From: Paenibacillus ottowii
GTDB lineage: Bacteria > Bacillota > Bacilli > Paenibacillales > Paenibacillaceae
DNA: 64,000 bases
Direction of reading: 5' to 3'
Assembly: GCF_006874425.1 (NCBI RefSeq)
Contig: NZ_VIJZ01000007.1
Span: 124,001-188,000 of the forward strand
Part shown: positions 16,688 through 25,421 of the stretch, in pieces
Position numbering within the stretch: the stretch's first letter is position 1
Layout: each line of letters opens with the position of its first letter
Translations under genes and position numbers: made by a program
The notes under the pieces: model-generated
What the model saw: only the letters and a program-made list of their open reading frames with translations
The model's database searches: none
Told to the model about the DNA's origin: nothing

Positions 16688-17845
16688 ATGAAAAAGCATT
16701 GTCAAATTGCATCTACAGGTTTAGTCCTTTTAATGGCTGGAAGTTCTCTGTTATACACAACACCAACCTCAATTGTAAAAGCGGAGTCCATTCAAAATGT
16801 ATCTAGTCCGTTACAAACAAGCACTCAAAGTGAACGTAATTCCGTCAAAGAGGCAATGCGGGATACATTGCAACTTGGATATCCTGGGATACTTGCTAAA
16901 ACTTCTAAGGGCGGAAAAACATGGAGTTATGCCGCTGGGTTAGCGGACCTGAGCACCAAGAAACCAATGAAAACAGATTTTCGCTTTCGCATTGGTAGTG
17001 TAACGAAGACATTCATTGCAACAGTTCTACTTCAATTATCTGAAGAGAACCGCTTGAATCTAGACGACTCCATTGAAAAATGGTTGCCTGGTGTCATTCA
17101 AGGAAACGGATATGATGGTAACCAAATTACTATCCGGCAGATATTGAATCATACAAGTGGTATCGCTGACTATGTAAATTCAAAAGACTTTGATTATACG
17201 GATACAAAAAAATCGTATACGGCTGAAGAATTCGTAAAGATGGGGATTTCTCTTCCCCCAGACTTTGCCCCAGGAAAGGGTTGGTCTTATTCAAACACAG
17301 GATACGTAATACTGGGGATCCTTATTGAAAAAGTAACTGGAAACAGCTATGCGGAAGAGGTTGAAAATCGGATTATTGAACCGCTTGATTTGTCAAATAC
17401 ATTCCTACCTGGCAATTCAAGTGTGATTCCAGGCACCAAGCATGCCCGTGGCTATTTCCAACTAGACGGAGCAAGTGAGCTAAAAGACGTTACTTATATT
17501 AACCCAGGTAGCTCGGATGGAGATATGATTTCTACTGCTGACGATTTAAACAAATTCTTCTCTTACTTACTCAGTGGTAAATTACTGAAGGAACAGCAAC
17601 TAAAACAAATGCTTACTACAGTTCCTACAGATAGAGAAGGAACCGGATATGGTCTTGGGATCTTTGAAACTAAGCTTCCAAACGGTGTCTCGATATGGGG
17701 ACACAAAGGTAGAGTTCTAGGGTTTACCACTTTTGCTGGTGGCACACTTGGAGGCAAGCATACATTGGTCGTCAATTTGAACAGCTTTAAAGCTGATAGT
17801 CCTGATCCATTTAAAAATATTTTACTTGCTGAATTTAGCAAGTAG
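16688..17845 (+). CDS. secreted serine hydrolase (beta-lactamase / DD-peptidase family)
   Basis: A 385-aa exported protein. A signal peptide (MKKHCQIASTGLVLLMAGSS, probable cleavage near VKAES) precedes a class C-like domain with GSVTKTF (SxxK), YSNTGY (YxN) and HKGR (KTG-equivalent). The relatives are D-alanyl-D-alanine carboxypeptidase-like or esterase-like proteins of Bacillus. AGAGGAG precedes the ATG. The base composition is more AT-rich than the flanking chromosome, fitting transfer. Whether it degrades a beta-lactam cannot be told from sequence. Confidence 0.85.
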   Translation: MKKHCQIASTGLVLLMAGSSLLYTTPTSIVKAESIQNVSSPLQTSTQSERNSVKEAMRDTLQLGYPGILAKTSKGGKTWSYAAGLADLSTKKPMKTDFRFRIGSVTKTFIATVLLQLSEENRLNLDDSIEKWLPGVIQGNGYDGNQITIRQILNHTSGIADYVNSKDFDYTDTKKSYTAEEFVKMGISLPPDFAPGKGWSYSNTGYVILGILIEKVTGNSYAEEVENRIIEPLDLSNTFLPGNSSVIPGTKHARGYFQLDGASELKDVTYINPGSSDGDMISTADDLNKFFSYLLSGKLLKEQQLKQMLTTVPTDREGTGYGLGIFETKLPNGVSIWGHKGRVLGFTTFAGGTLGGKHTLVVNLNSFKADSPDPFKNILLAEFSK

Positions 17846-17927
17846 GCAAAAAGGAAAACAATGGTTTAAACTGGGCTCCTTAGAGCATGTCGAAAAAACT
17901 AACAAATAAGTATTTTAGGAGGGTATT

Positions 17928-19262
17928 ATGAAAAAGAAAATGATTATTGCACTTGGTGTTTTTGCTATGATACTGACTAATTTTGTAGGAAGTACTTATG
18001 CAGACTCGAAAACAGGAGTTTCTGTTACAGTTCCCTACAATACAAATCAAATAACGGAATGGTTAGAAATGCATGCAAAGCCTTTAAAAACAACTAATCC
18101 AACTGCATCTTTTAATGATTTAAAACCACTTAAGAATATGGTAGGTTCAGCTTCAATTGTAGGTTTAGGTGAAGCTACGCATGGGGCTCATGAAGTTTTT
18201 ACAATGAAACAACGCATTGTTAATTATTTAGTATCTGAAAAGGGATTCATCAACTTAGTTTTAGAAGAGGGATGGGACAGAGCTTTGGAGCTTGATCGAT
18301 ATGTTCTTACTGGTAAGGGAAACCCAAGCCAACATCTATCACCTGTATTTAACACAAAAGAAATGTTAGATCTACTTAGTTGGATTCGACAATATAATGC
18401 TAATCCAAAACATAAATCTAAAGTGCGTATCATTGGGATGGACATTCAATCAGTAAACGAGAATGTTTATAATAATATAATAGAATATATAAAAAGAAAC
18501 AATTCAGATCTTGTGCCTAGAGTAGAAGAGAAGATAAAAGGTCTTATTCCTGTAACAAAGGATATGAATACTTTTGAGAGCCTTACGAAAGAAGAAAAAG
18601 AAAAGTATATTGCAGATGCTAAACAAATCAGTGCTTTATTAGAACAAAATAAAAGTGATCTAAACGGAAAATCCAAAGAATTCGCATGGATAAAACAAAA
18701 TGCTCGTATTATTGAACAGTTTACTACAATGTTAGGAGGAACATCCCCTGATAAACCATCGGATTTTTATTTGAAACATGATATTGCAATGTATGAAAAT
18801 GCGAAGTGGACTGAAGAACATTTAGGGAAAACCATAGTTTGGGGACATAATGGACACGTTTCGAAAACAAATATGATTCCATTTATATACCCTAAAGTAG
18901 CTGGGCAGCATTTAGCAGAATATTATGGAGAACGGTATGTATCTATTGGTACATCTGTTTATAAAGGGCAATATAATGTCTATAATAATGACGGTGAATT
19001 TGGCCCATATGGAATATTAAAATCAGATGATCCAAACAGTTATAATTACATTTTTGGACAGGTCAAAAAAGGTCAATTTTTTATTGATTTACGTAAGGCG
19101 AACGGAGTGACAAAAACTTGGTTAAACGAACAACATCAAATTTTCGCTGGAATAACTAAAGAAGGCCCTGCTATACCAAAAACTGTTGATATATCATTAG
19201 GTAAAACGTTTGATATACTTGTTCAAATTCAAAAAGTCAGTCCCTCTCAACTACATCAATAA
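17928..19262 (+). CDS. erythromycin esterase family protein (secreted)
   Basis: A 444-aa protein with a signal peptide (MKKKMIIALGVFAMILTNFV...YADS). Erythromycin-esterase motifs follow in order: VGLGEATHGAHEVFTMKQR (catalytic His/Glu loop), LVLEEGWDRA, IIGMDIQSVNENVYN, and IVWGHNGHVSKTN (second active-site His). Ere-type enzymes hydrolyse the macrolactone ring of erythromycin. Homologues of the Bacillus Bcr136 type have uncharacterised substrates, so resistance is inference. AGGAGGG precedes the ATG. It is AT-rich and follows the serine hydrolase by 82 bp, probably as one operon. Confidence 0.85.
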   Translation: MKKKMIIALGVFAMILTNFVGSTYADSKTGVSVTVPYNTNQITEWLEMHAKPLKTTNPTASFNDLKPLKNMVGSASIVGLGEATHGAHEVFTMKQRIVNYLVSEKGFINLVLEEGWDRALELDRYVLTGKGNPSQHLSPVFNTKEMLDLLSWIRQYNANPKHKSKVRIIGMDIQSVNENVYNNIIEYIKRNNSDLVPRVEEKIKGLIPVTKDMNTFESLTKEEKEKYIADAKQISALLEQNKSDLNGKSKEFAWIKQNARIIEQFTTMLGGTSPDKPSDFYLKHDIAMYENAKWTEEHLGKTIVWGHNGHVSKTNMIPFIYPKVAGQHLAEYYGERYVSIGTSVYKGQYNVYNNDGEFGPYGILKSDDPNSYNYIFGQVKKGQFFIDLRKANGVTKTWLNEQHQIFAGITKEGPAIPKTVDISLGKTFDILVQIQKVSPSQLHQ

Positions 19263-19273
19263 TTTGTAATAAT

Positions 19274-19657
19274 GTGCGAGAAGGCTTGCTTAAGGGCACA
19301 ACGATTCGTGAAAAGTTTGATTTGGTTGGAATCGGGTTATCGAACTTGGGAAACAATATCCTCAGGGCGTTCAATTTATTAAGCAGTATTCGTTCTCGCC
19401 TTATTATTTACGAAGAGGTAAAGCAAGAAGTCTACACCAGCGGCTGGTGTGCGCCAATGAACGAGTTATATCAAGAAGCTATTCAGGAGAAGTTATTTAT
19501 CCCGATGAATCAGAAAATGATGGTGCAGATGCATTACGGGACATTTGTTTATATGCTGAAGGCCCATCTACATGGAATCTTCGAGTTAGGCAGTGAGAGC
19601 GTTAGTGGTGCAATCCGTTTGTGTTGGAATGCTGTAACTCTTAGAGATTTAACATAG
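19274..19657 (+). pseudogene. TetR-family regulator, C-terminal remnant
   Basis: A 127-codon frame resembles the ligand-binding half of a TetR regulator (LSSIRSRLIIYEEVKQEVY..., helices to the end) but lacks the N-terminal helix-turn-helix. The first 40 residues look unrelated to the rest, suggesting a fusion point near 19375. There is no convincing ribosome site. Codon use is closer to the host chromosome than to the two preceding genes. A strong terminator follows. Confidence 0.45.
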
Positions 19658-19674
19658 GTAGATGGACAATAGTC

Positions 19675-19718
19675 GCCCTCAAAGGAAATTCGATAACAAC
19701 CTTTGAGGGCGGCTTCTG
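19675..19718 (+). terminator. intrinsic terminator
   Basis: GCCCTCAAAG at 19675-19684 pairs perfectly with CTTTGAGGGC at 19701-19710 and is followed by GGCTTCTGTTTT. Confidence 0.8.
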
Positions 19719-19758
19719 TTTTATGGATGGTTTATTGAAAAAAAATGAAGTTGTGTAC

Positions 19759-19790
19759 TTAGTAAGTATTTAATAAAAGACAAATGAGCA
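19759..19790 (+). repeat. direct repeat, copy 2 (partner at 16218)
   Basis: The same AAGTATTTAATAAAA / ATGAGCA block as at 16218-16250. It runs into an ATGAGC...GCTCAT hairpin followed by TTATTTTTT at about 19784-19818. Confidence 0.55.
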
Positions 19791-19800
19791 AGTATCATCA

Positions 19801-19980
19801 GCTCATGCTTATTTTTTGCGAAAAGCGTTTAAAGAGGTAAAGCCTGGTTATCACATGAACAAGGAACATTGGAATATAGTAATATTAGATGGTGATCTGC
19901 CAGAAGATGAAATTCACGATATGGTGCATCATAGCTTCGAATTGACCAAGCCAAAAAGCACCAAAAAACATACTAGCTAA
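19801..19980 (+). pseudogene. MmcQ/YjbR-family C-terminal fragment
   Basis: The frame reads AHAYFLRKAFKEVKPGYHMN and continues KEHWNIVILDGDLPEDEIHD to a TAA at 19978. PGYHMNKxHWN and LDGxLPxxEI are the conserved C-terminal motifs of the MmcQ/YjbR (DUF419) family. No start codon or N-terminal half is present, and the fragment begins right after the direct repeat. It is a truncated gene. Confidence 0.65.
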
Positions 19981-20053
19981 AGATAAATTTCTTATTGACA
20001 ATTAAATTTTGCGGAAGTCATTATGTATAAGTATCCATTTCGAGAGGTGTAAT

Positions 20054-20479
20054 ATGAAGTTTAATGAATTCTTTATAGGGCAGCGGTTCGAGACTGATTC
20101 TATAAGAGTAACCAAAGAAAAAATTATGGAATTCGCATCTGAATTTGACCCTCAGTACATGCATTTGGATGAGAAGAAAACTCAGGAAGGCATGTTTGGA
20201 GGAATTATTGCTTCAGGAATCCAAACATTAGCCCTAACATTTAAACTATGGGTAGAGTGTGGTTTATACGGTGAGGATGTAGTGGCTGGTACTGCTATGG
20301 ATAACATCCGATTTATAAAACCTGTATACCCTGATGATGAGTTACATGTAGTTGTTGAAGTCATTAATCTAGAAGATAACCGAAAGAATACAGGGATTGT
20401 AACTGTGAATTTATCTACTTTTAATCATACGACTCAAAAAATTTTTGAAGGGGATCTTTCTGTAATAATAAAAAAATAA
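20054..20479 (+). CDS. MaoC-like hot-dog dehydratase
   Basis: A 141-aa hot-dog fold protein. FASEFDPQYMHLDEKKTQEG contains the R-hydratase D-x-x-x-x-H catalytic pair, and FGGIIASGIQTLALTFKLW is the following helix. The likely role is (R)-specific enoyl-acyl (CoA) hydration or a related thioester reaction. GAGAGGTG precedes the ATG at 20054; the 15 codons upstream lack a ribosome site. It lies within the inverted-repeat segment and is the only intact gene in its 3' half. Confidence 0.8.
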   Translation: MKFNEFFIGQRFETDSIRVTKEKIMEFASEFDPQYMHLDEKKTQEGMFGGIIASGIQTLALTFKLWVECGLYGEDVVAGTAMDNIRFIKPVYPDDELHVVVEVINLEDNRKNTGIVTVNLSTFNHTTQKIFEGDLSVIIKK

Positions 20480-20610
20480 CGTATCTTTAAATAAATGAAA
20501 TTGACAGGATATCCCTAATTCATGTATTCCAAAGCGGGGAGAAAACATAGTAGCTCTTATCGTCAGCGCAAAGGAATACACAAAAGATAATTGTGTCCGT
20601 TCAGAGGATG

Positions 20611-20640
20611 GCTCCTGCAGATGCAGGAGCTGTTTTTGTT
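20611..20640 (+). terminator. intrinsic terminator
   Basis: GCTCCTGC, AGAT loop, GCAGGAGC, then TGTTTTTG. This is a perfect 8-bp stem behind the MaoC gene. Confidence 0.8.
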
Positions 20641-20844
20641 TGCACTAAACATTCAGTTGGCAGCATCATTGACACTGACCAGCACCGGGAAAATCCAGTG
20701 ATGTTCTGTTGGGGGAAGCAAAATTTAAGGAACTCCTTTATGAGAACACCGGCCACCGTCGCTAGCGCGTCGATCGCGAAGCTGACATCATTCCGGAAGA
20801 GTTGGGGGCGAAAACTCAGCTGCGCATGCAGGCCACGCATCGCC

Positions 20845-20930
20845 AGTCTATAAATTTATTGATCTCAGTCTATAACTTTATTGATCTCAGTCTAGTTCTT
20901 TTTTGTTTAGTCTAAAACATTATTATTCGC
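20845..20930. repeat. four spaced AGTCTA repeats (transposon-end-like)
   Basis: Units start at 20845, 20867, 20889 and 20909. The first two are 22 bp long and differ at one base (AGTCTATAAATTTATTGATC type); the last two keep only AGTCTA. The outermost sequence reads TGTTAGCGAATAA on the reverse strand, a plausible TGT terminus. The pattern resembles transposase-binding iterons at Tn7-like ends. No opposite end was found in the window. Confidence 0.5.
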
Positions 20931-21399
20931 TAACAATTGACAATGAAGAAGTAGTACAACTTCTTATTAATTGTATAGATACGCATTTTTAGAGTTTATT
21001 CTCAGAAAATTTGAAAAATTAGGGTGGACCGAATAACTTCGAGTCAATGAGTTCTCACTAATTATGAAAATGATCGTTGAATTATCATATATTCAGCTTG
21101 TTGTTTTCTCATTAATTATGACACCACACACTGTGAGTAATCATTATAGTTGAGACCTTGGTTCGTCAGAAACATCGATGAATCAGGGATTTCCTGCTTT
21201 ATTTAGTGATGAATAATAAAATAGCAAGTTAGTTTAACTCCGAAAATAAGAATGGCGAACGAGTGTTCTTTACATATATTATGCATGCTTATATAATAAA
21301 AACGAGACGGAAACGAAGATCTGGTTTGCTTGATAAAACATTGTAGATTCTACTTTAGTGTGAAAATATTATAAATAACTCAATTTTGGAGGAGTCTGT

Positions 21400-22218
21400 A
21401 TGCCATATTGTAAAGTCAAGAATGCCAATATATATTACGAGGAAATGGGTACAGGTAAACCGATTATAATGATCCATGGTTTTACACCAGACCATCGGTT
21501 AATGAGTGGGTGTATGGAACCGATATTTGAAGATATCCCCGGTTGGCGTCGTATCTATCTTGATTTGCCTGGAATGGGACAAACAAAGGATTACGATCAA
21601 ATATGTAATTCAGATGATATGCTAGAAGCAGTTATAAATTTCATTGAAACTCTTGTCCCAAATCAAGATTATCTCATAGCAGGCGAATCTTACGGTGGTT
21701 ATATTACGAGAGGCATAATTAATAGACATAAAGATCGTATTGGTGGAGCCGCACTGATTTGTCCATTAATTATTCCTGAACACAAAAGAAGAATACTTCC
21801 CGAGCATTTTGTTGTTCATAGTGATCGCGAGTTTATGGATACGTTAAGTGAAGAGCAAATAAGTGATTTTAGCGCCAATCAAGTCGTTCTCGATGAATAT
21901 AATTGGAAAAGGTATTCTGAAGAGATCGTGGCAGGTTGTAAGATCGCTGACTACGATTTTCTTAGCAAGATTCAAAGAAACTATGGCTTTTCCACCAATA
22001 TAGATGAATTAGTTTTTGATAAACCAACAGTATTTACTCTTGGGCGACAAGATGCAGTCGTTGGCTACATAGACGCTTTCAGAATTTTAGACAATTATCC
22101 TAGAGCAACCTTTGCCATTCTAGATCGAGCAGGTCATAATCTTCAGATTGAACAGGCTCTATTATTTGAGTCACTTATGCGTGAGTGGCTTGAAAGAGTA
22201 ACAGAGTTTGGATTTTAG
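21400..22218 (+). CDS. alpha/beta hydrolase
   Basis: A 272-aa alpha/beta-hydrolase fold protein. The oxyanion region is IIMIHGFTPDH, the nucleophile elbow GESYGG (about residue 100), the acid FTLGRQDAVVGY and the catalytic His DRAGHNLQIEQ. GGAGG precedes the ATG. It has no signal peptide, so it is cytosolic. It lies 270 bp outside the right inverted repeat. Substrate unknown; proline-iminopeptidase-like and lactonase-like relatives are both possible. Confidence 0.88.
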   Translation: MPYCKVKNANIYYEEMGTGKPIIMIHGFTPDHRLMSGCMEPIFEDIPGWRRIYLDLPGMGQTKDYDQICNSDDMLEAVINFIETLVPNQDYLIAGESYGGYITRGIINRHKDRIGGAALICPLIIPEHKRRILPEHFVVHSDREFMDTLSEEQISDFSANQVVLDEYNWKRYSEEIVAGCKIADYDFLSKIQRNYGFSTNIDELVFDKPTVFTLGRQDAVVGYIDAFRILDNYPRATFAILDRAGHNLQIEQALLFESLMREWLERVTEFGF

Positions 22219-22271
22219 TTGAATATTAATCCATTGAACTCCCTCAATATGATTTAGTTTTCTCACTCATC

Positions 22272-22427
<156 letters not shown>

Positions 22428-22478
22428 CATTAGGCTTCACTTTACTGGAAATGGATATCTGGCCAGGTTATTCGGGCT

Positions 22479-22727
22479 ACTCCTCCGACATTAACCCACT
22501 TATCTGGAATGCTTGTAAAAAAAGAATTGGCTTTACGAGTGGCGGATGAGGAGGACCGACGGATTGTGTACCTGTAAATAACTGACGCTGGGGCCGAAAT
22601 GCTAAATAAAGCGCAGGAAGAAGGACGACAGCTTAGAAGAGAACTATTTGAAAACCTAGCTGAAGAAGAAAGAGAGTCTTTATTGTCTGTTTATGAAAAA
22701 CTAAATAAGGTAATGAGTGAGGATTGA
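22479..22727 (+). pseudogene. MarR-family regulator 3' remnant
   Basis: The frame reads TPPTLTHLSGMLVKKELALR, VADEEDRRIVYL, stop, ITDAGAEMLNKAQEEGRQ, and ends NKVMSED. The recognition helix, the wing (DxRxxxxxLT/ITxxG) and the C-terminal dimerisation helix of MarR proteins are recognisable. The N terminus is absent and a TAA lies in the wing. It directly follows the SDR fragment, suggesting remains of a regulator/enzyme pair. Confidence 0.7.
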
Positions 22728-22741
22728 TACAGGTAATCATA

Positions 22742-22772
22742 AAGAAGCCGCCATGTTGGCGGCTTCTTTTAT
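22742..22772. terminator. intrinsic terminator
   Basis: AAGAAGCCGCC, ATGTT loop, GGCGGCTTCTT, then TTATT. It serves the forward MarR remnant and, on the other strand, the symporter gene. Confidence 0.85.
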
Positions 22773-22795
22773 TGATCATTGGAATCGCTCCGATT

Positions 22796-23771
22796 TTAAG
22801 AAGCAGAGACCGTACTGCGCTTATTCTTAGCGTTGGCACGGTCACGGCGACTCAGCAGAAATCCGACCAGGGATGCTGTGGATTGCTGGAAAATCATTGC
22901 GAGCACCACAGGCAGCGCTACCGGAGCCGGGAAGTAGGTGATGGTAAGCACGGCCCCGGCGCTAATATTGCGCATGCCGCCATTGAAGACAAGCGCTGTA
23001 CGGTCTGCATTATTCCAGCGCATCAGCCCTGATATGAGATAACCAATCGCATATCCAGTAGAGGCAAGGATAATGATGGAGAGGCATACGCCGACAAGCT
23101 TAAGATTAAAATCGACCAGATAAGGTGCGATGACAGATCCGTTAATCATGACGACAAGAAGCCATAGCCAGCTTGGAGAACGGCCCCAGCCGAGGTCCCC
23201 ACACCTGCGTAATCTGCCCTTTAGTCCATTCGTTTAACACCATGCCGATTAATGAAGGAACGACAATCATCCAGAATAGGCTCTGCATCATTGCCCAGGT
23301 GTCGAGCTGCACATTCGCTCCGATCAGCAGAGACATGATGCCAGGTACGGCGAATGGGGCCAAAATTGTATCGATCAGAATGATCGCCAAGGTCAGCGCT
23401 GTATTGCCTTTGTAGATATTGACCCATACAAAGCTGGAAATGCCGGTAGGGATAGCTGCACCAAGAATCAGCCCAGTAATCGTATGAAGATCATTATTGA
23501 AAGCCAGATGCCCAAGCAACATAGCGAGAAGCGGCATGGCGAGGTGAAGAATAAACAGACAGGCGATCAGCGGACCAGGATGCTTGATCACATGGATAAA
23601 ATCCTTGAACCCCATGCCGATGCTGCACGCGAAGGTCATGAAGGCAAACAGCCAGGGAGAAAGCCCGGTATATTGGGACAACGGCGTACCGATCAGGACG
23701 CCGATGAGGATGCTGATGGGTGTGATTAACGGCATAGCTGCATTTAATCTTCGATTCAACGTTACGAGCAT
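22796..23771 (-). pseudogene. bile acid:sodium symporter (BASS) family, frameshifted
   Basis: The reverse frame from 23771 encodes 209 aa with about six membrane helices (IGTPLSQYTGLSPWLFAFMT, FACSIGMGFKDF, LGAAIPTGISSFVW). It then leaves the family at SKLAMA. The +1 frame continues exactly where it should (WLLVVMINGSVIAPYLVDF and on to residue 117, stop at 22796). Together they make a complete PF01758-type transporter of about 320 aa. One indel near 23140-23185 separates them. It is either a real inactivating mutation or a sequencing error. AAGGAAG precedes the ATG at 23771. Confidence 0.8.
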
Positions 23772-23942
23772 ACAAAACTTCCTTTTTTGAACTTAAGTAT
23801 AGACGTGCCTTTTGATCCGTAAATGATCGATGTAGGGGGAGCTCATCTATGGATCAACAGATCAGGTGATTGTAAACTGAGCGTATTCCGAATTACCGTA
23901 TAACCCAGGAAGTGTAAGTTCAGAGACGCATAGCGGGTACTT

Positions 23943-24926
23943 TTAGAAGATACCTGCTTTTCTCGATGTTTCTTTGATCCCATTGGCTCCCTCTACCACG
24001 GTACGGCCCCAATCGGTCAGATTGCCGTTAGGTCCTGTCACAAGATCAAGATAATTAAGGTTGGAGCTATTGCCATACCAGGACCAGGCTAACCAGCCTA
24101 CGCTTTTAGATTGGCCGTATCTCATGATTTCTGTCTCGTCGACGTCTGCTCCCTGATGGTAACCGCCAAATTCACCAATAATCAAAGGGAGTCCTTGATT
24201 CAGAACGTTATCAATATTGGTTCGAACCGTTTGAACATCTTTACCAGCAAACTCATACATATGGATGGAGAATACCGTATTCTTCAAAGCATCAGCTGCA
24301 AATACAGATTTACCGAAGTCATTGATAGATTGAGGATATTGTCCCCAGCCCGCACAATCGACGATGAGCGTATTTTTGATACCTGCGTTTCTCAACTTGG
24401 GAATCGCTTGCTTATACCCATCTGCCCAACCGCCTCCGTTCCAAGAGCCATACCATTCGTTTGCAATGTTCACGATAACCCGATCTTCCTTGCCGATCAG
24501 GGCATCTTTTATACTAATCCAGTAATTCACAGCCGCATCCAAAGACGCATAGTCGTCTTTACCTGTAGCGTCATGAACCTCAAGTACAGGAATCATTTTA
24601 TAACTTGTGACTAGGGAGATAATATTTTTTACGGAGTTTATATCATCTTTGGTGTATTGGGTTCCGTTGGAAAGGACAATCCGGACTGTATTAGCACCTG
24701 TCTTGGCAATAGCAGGGATGGCAGTATTAAGATCGTTCTTGTACCACGTGTGAGCATGATTGACGCCTCTCATAACAAACGGTTTGCCTGTAGAATCATA
24801 CAGTTTGGTACCGTTTACATAAAACCCTGAAGCAGCTTGCGCCTTGGAGATGAATCCCCCCAAACCAATCATGATAAGCAGACCAGCGAGTCCAGACAAT
24901 AAAGCTTTTCTTAACAATGCTTTCAC
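23943..24926 (-). CDS. secreted GH5 endo-beta-mannanase
   Basis: A 327-aa extracellular glycoside hydrolase family 5 enzyme. The signal peptide is MKALLRKALLSGLAGLLIMI...AQAA. The (beta/alpha)8 landmarks are MRGVNHAHTWY, VNIANEWYGSWNGGGW (acid/base Glu) and LIIGEFGGYHQG (nucleophile Glu), with the conserved SIHMYEFAG between them. It closely resembles Paenibacillus/Bacillus single-domain beta-1,4-mannanases; no carbohydrate-binding module is attached. The GTG start follows GGGAGGAA. A partial cre-like site lies at 25021. Confidence 0.88.
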   Translation of the reverse strand: MKALLRKALLSGLAGLLIMIGLGGFISKAQAASGFYVNGTKLYDSTGKPFVMRGVNHAHTWYKNDLNTAIPAIAKTGANTVRIVLSNGTQYTKDDINSVKNIISLVTSYKMIPVLEVHDATGKDDYASLDAAVNYWISIKDALIGKEDRVIVNIANEWYGSWNGGGWADGYKQAIPKLRNAGIKNTLIVDCAGWGQYPQSINDFGKSVFAADALKNTVFSIHMYEFAGKDVQTVRTNIDNVLNQGLPLIIGEFGGYHQGADVDETEIMRYGQSKSVGWLAWSWYGNSSNLNYLDLVTGPNGNLTDWGRTVVEGANGIKETSRKAGIF

Positions 24927-25421
24927 TTTTATTCCTCCCTAAAATATATTATTCAACTTTCTGCTAGATAGAGGTGGAGTAGGTATGCAAGTATGTAAAT
25001 AGCAGTAAGTTAAACACATTATGAAGCGCTTTCATGTTTGTTGATGGTTATTTTTTGTTATTCTATCATTTGCGATTATGTTATTCAATTGATTTTTTTA
25101 ATTTATTTTTGTTTTTGGAGTGTTCCTGTATGAATTTCTTATTTGAGTGGAGTTTTTAAAGGTTTTATTATGATTATCCTGTCTAGTATGATCTATTTAC
25201 TTGATTTATTTGTTAGTATATTAGTTATGTTTCACAAAATAAATAATAACTAATTTATTTATATTATATTTTTTTTATATAGAAACCTAACAATATGTTT
25301 GGTTGGTTATCAGAAGTCATGTCAGGTATCGATGGTATAGTCCATGCCCAGCTTCACCATGGTATTAAATTGTTGTATGATATTCTCGTAATACTTTTAA
25401 CAGAATGGATAGGAGCAGATG
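24927..25421. other. AT-rich spacer with the mannanase promoter region
   Basis: About 495 bp, strongly AT-rich. ATGAAGCGCTTTCAT at 25021-25035 resembles a CcpA cre site on the reverse strand (left arm TGAAAGCG intact, right arm one base short). It would suit catabolite control of the mannanase. I see no gene; the 66-codon frame at 25295 overlaps the next gene and has no ribosome site. Confidence 0.45.

Larger units (their letters stand above)
16091..21130. mobile_element. non-autonomous transposon-like segment bounded by inverted repeats
   Basis: 28 bp at 16091-16118 (beginning TGTGTGGTGTCATAATTA) recur inverted at 21103-21130 with one internal mismatch. Inside both ends the motif TAATTRRTGAGAAAA recurs: 16103, about 16124 and 16145 on the left; once more about 60 bp in on the right. 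Multiple short transposase-site repeats at both ends resemble the Tn7/Tn552/TniA class. The 5.04 kb between is AT-rich and carries a serine hydrolase, an erythromycin-esterase-like gene and a MaoC gene plus debris. No transposase is visible and no exact target duplication flanks it (CTTTG versus CTGTG, 4 of 5). Confidence 0.6.
20480..21399. other. gene-poor debris with transposon ends
   Basis: 920 bp without an intact gene. It holds a terminator (20611), a degraded frame at about 20715-20860 (FKELLYENTGHRR, in-frame TAG, then IIPEELGAKTQLRMQ) that I cannot identify, four spaced AGTCTA repeats (20845-20930), and the right inverted repeat of the 5-kb segment (21103-21130). The stretch 21131-21399 is AT-rich and presumably carries the promoter for 21400. 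Confidence 0.5.

Noticed and set aside
16688-17845. Calling the secreted serine hydrolase a beta-lactamase
   Set aside because: SxxK, YxN and HKGR motifs are shared by DD-peptidases and esterases; sequence alone does not establish beta-lactam hydrolysis.
20593-20853. Two overlapping 80-codon frames on opposite strands
   Set aside because: Neither looks like a family. A third, interrupted frame has the more protein-like sequence, so the region is treated as debris.
20845-20930. Short spaced repeats as a CRISPR array
   Set aside because: Units abut with no unique spacers, decay after two copies, and no cas gene is present.
25021-25035. A full CcpA cre site before the mannanase gene
   Set aside because: One arm is intact but the other is shifted by one base relative to the 14-bp consensus, so I list it only as cre-like within the spacer.
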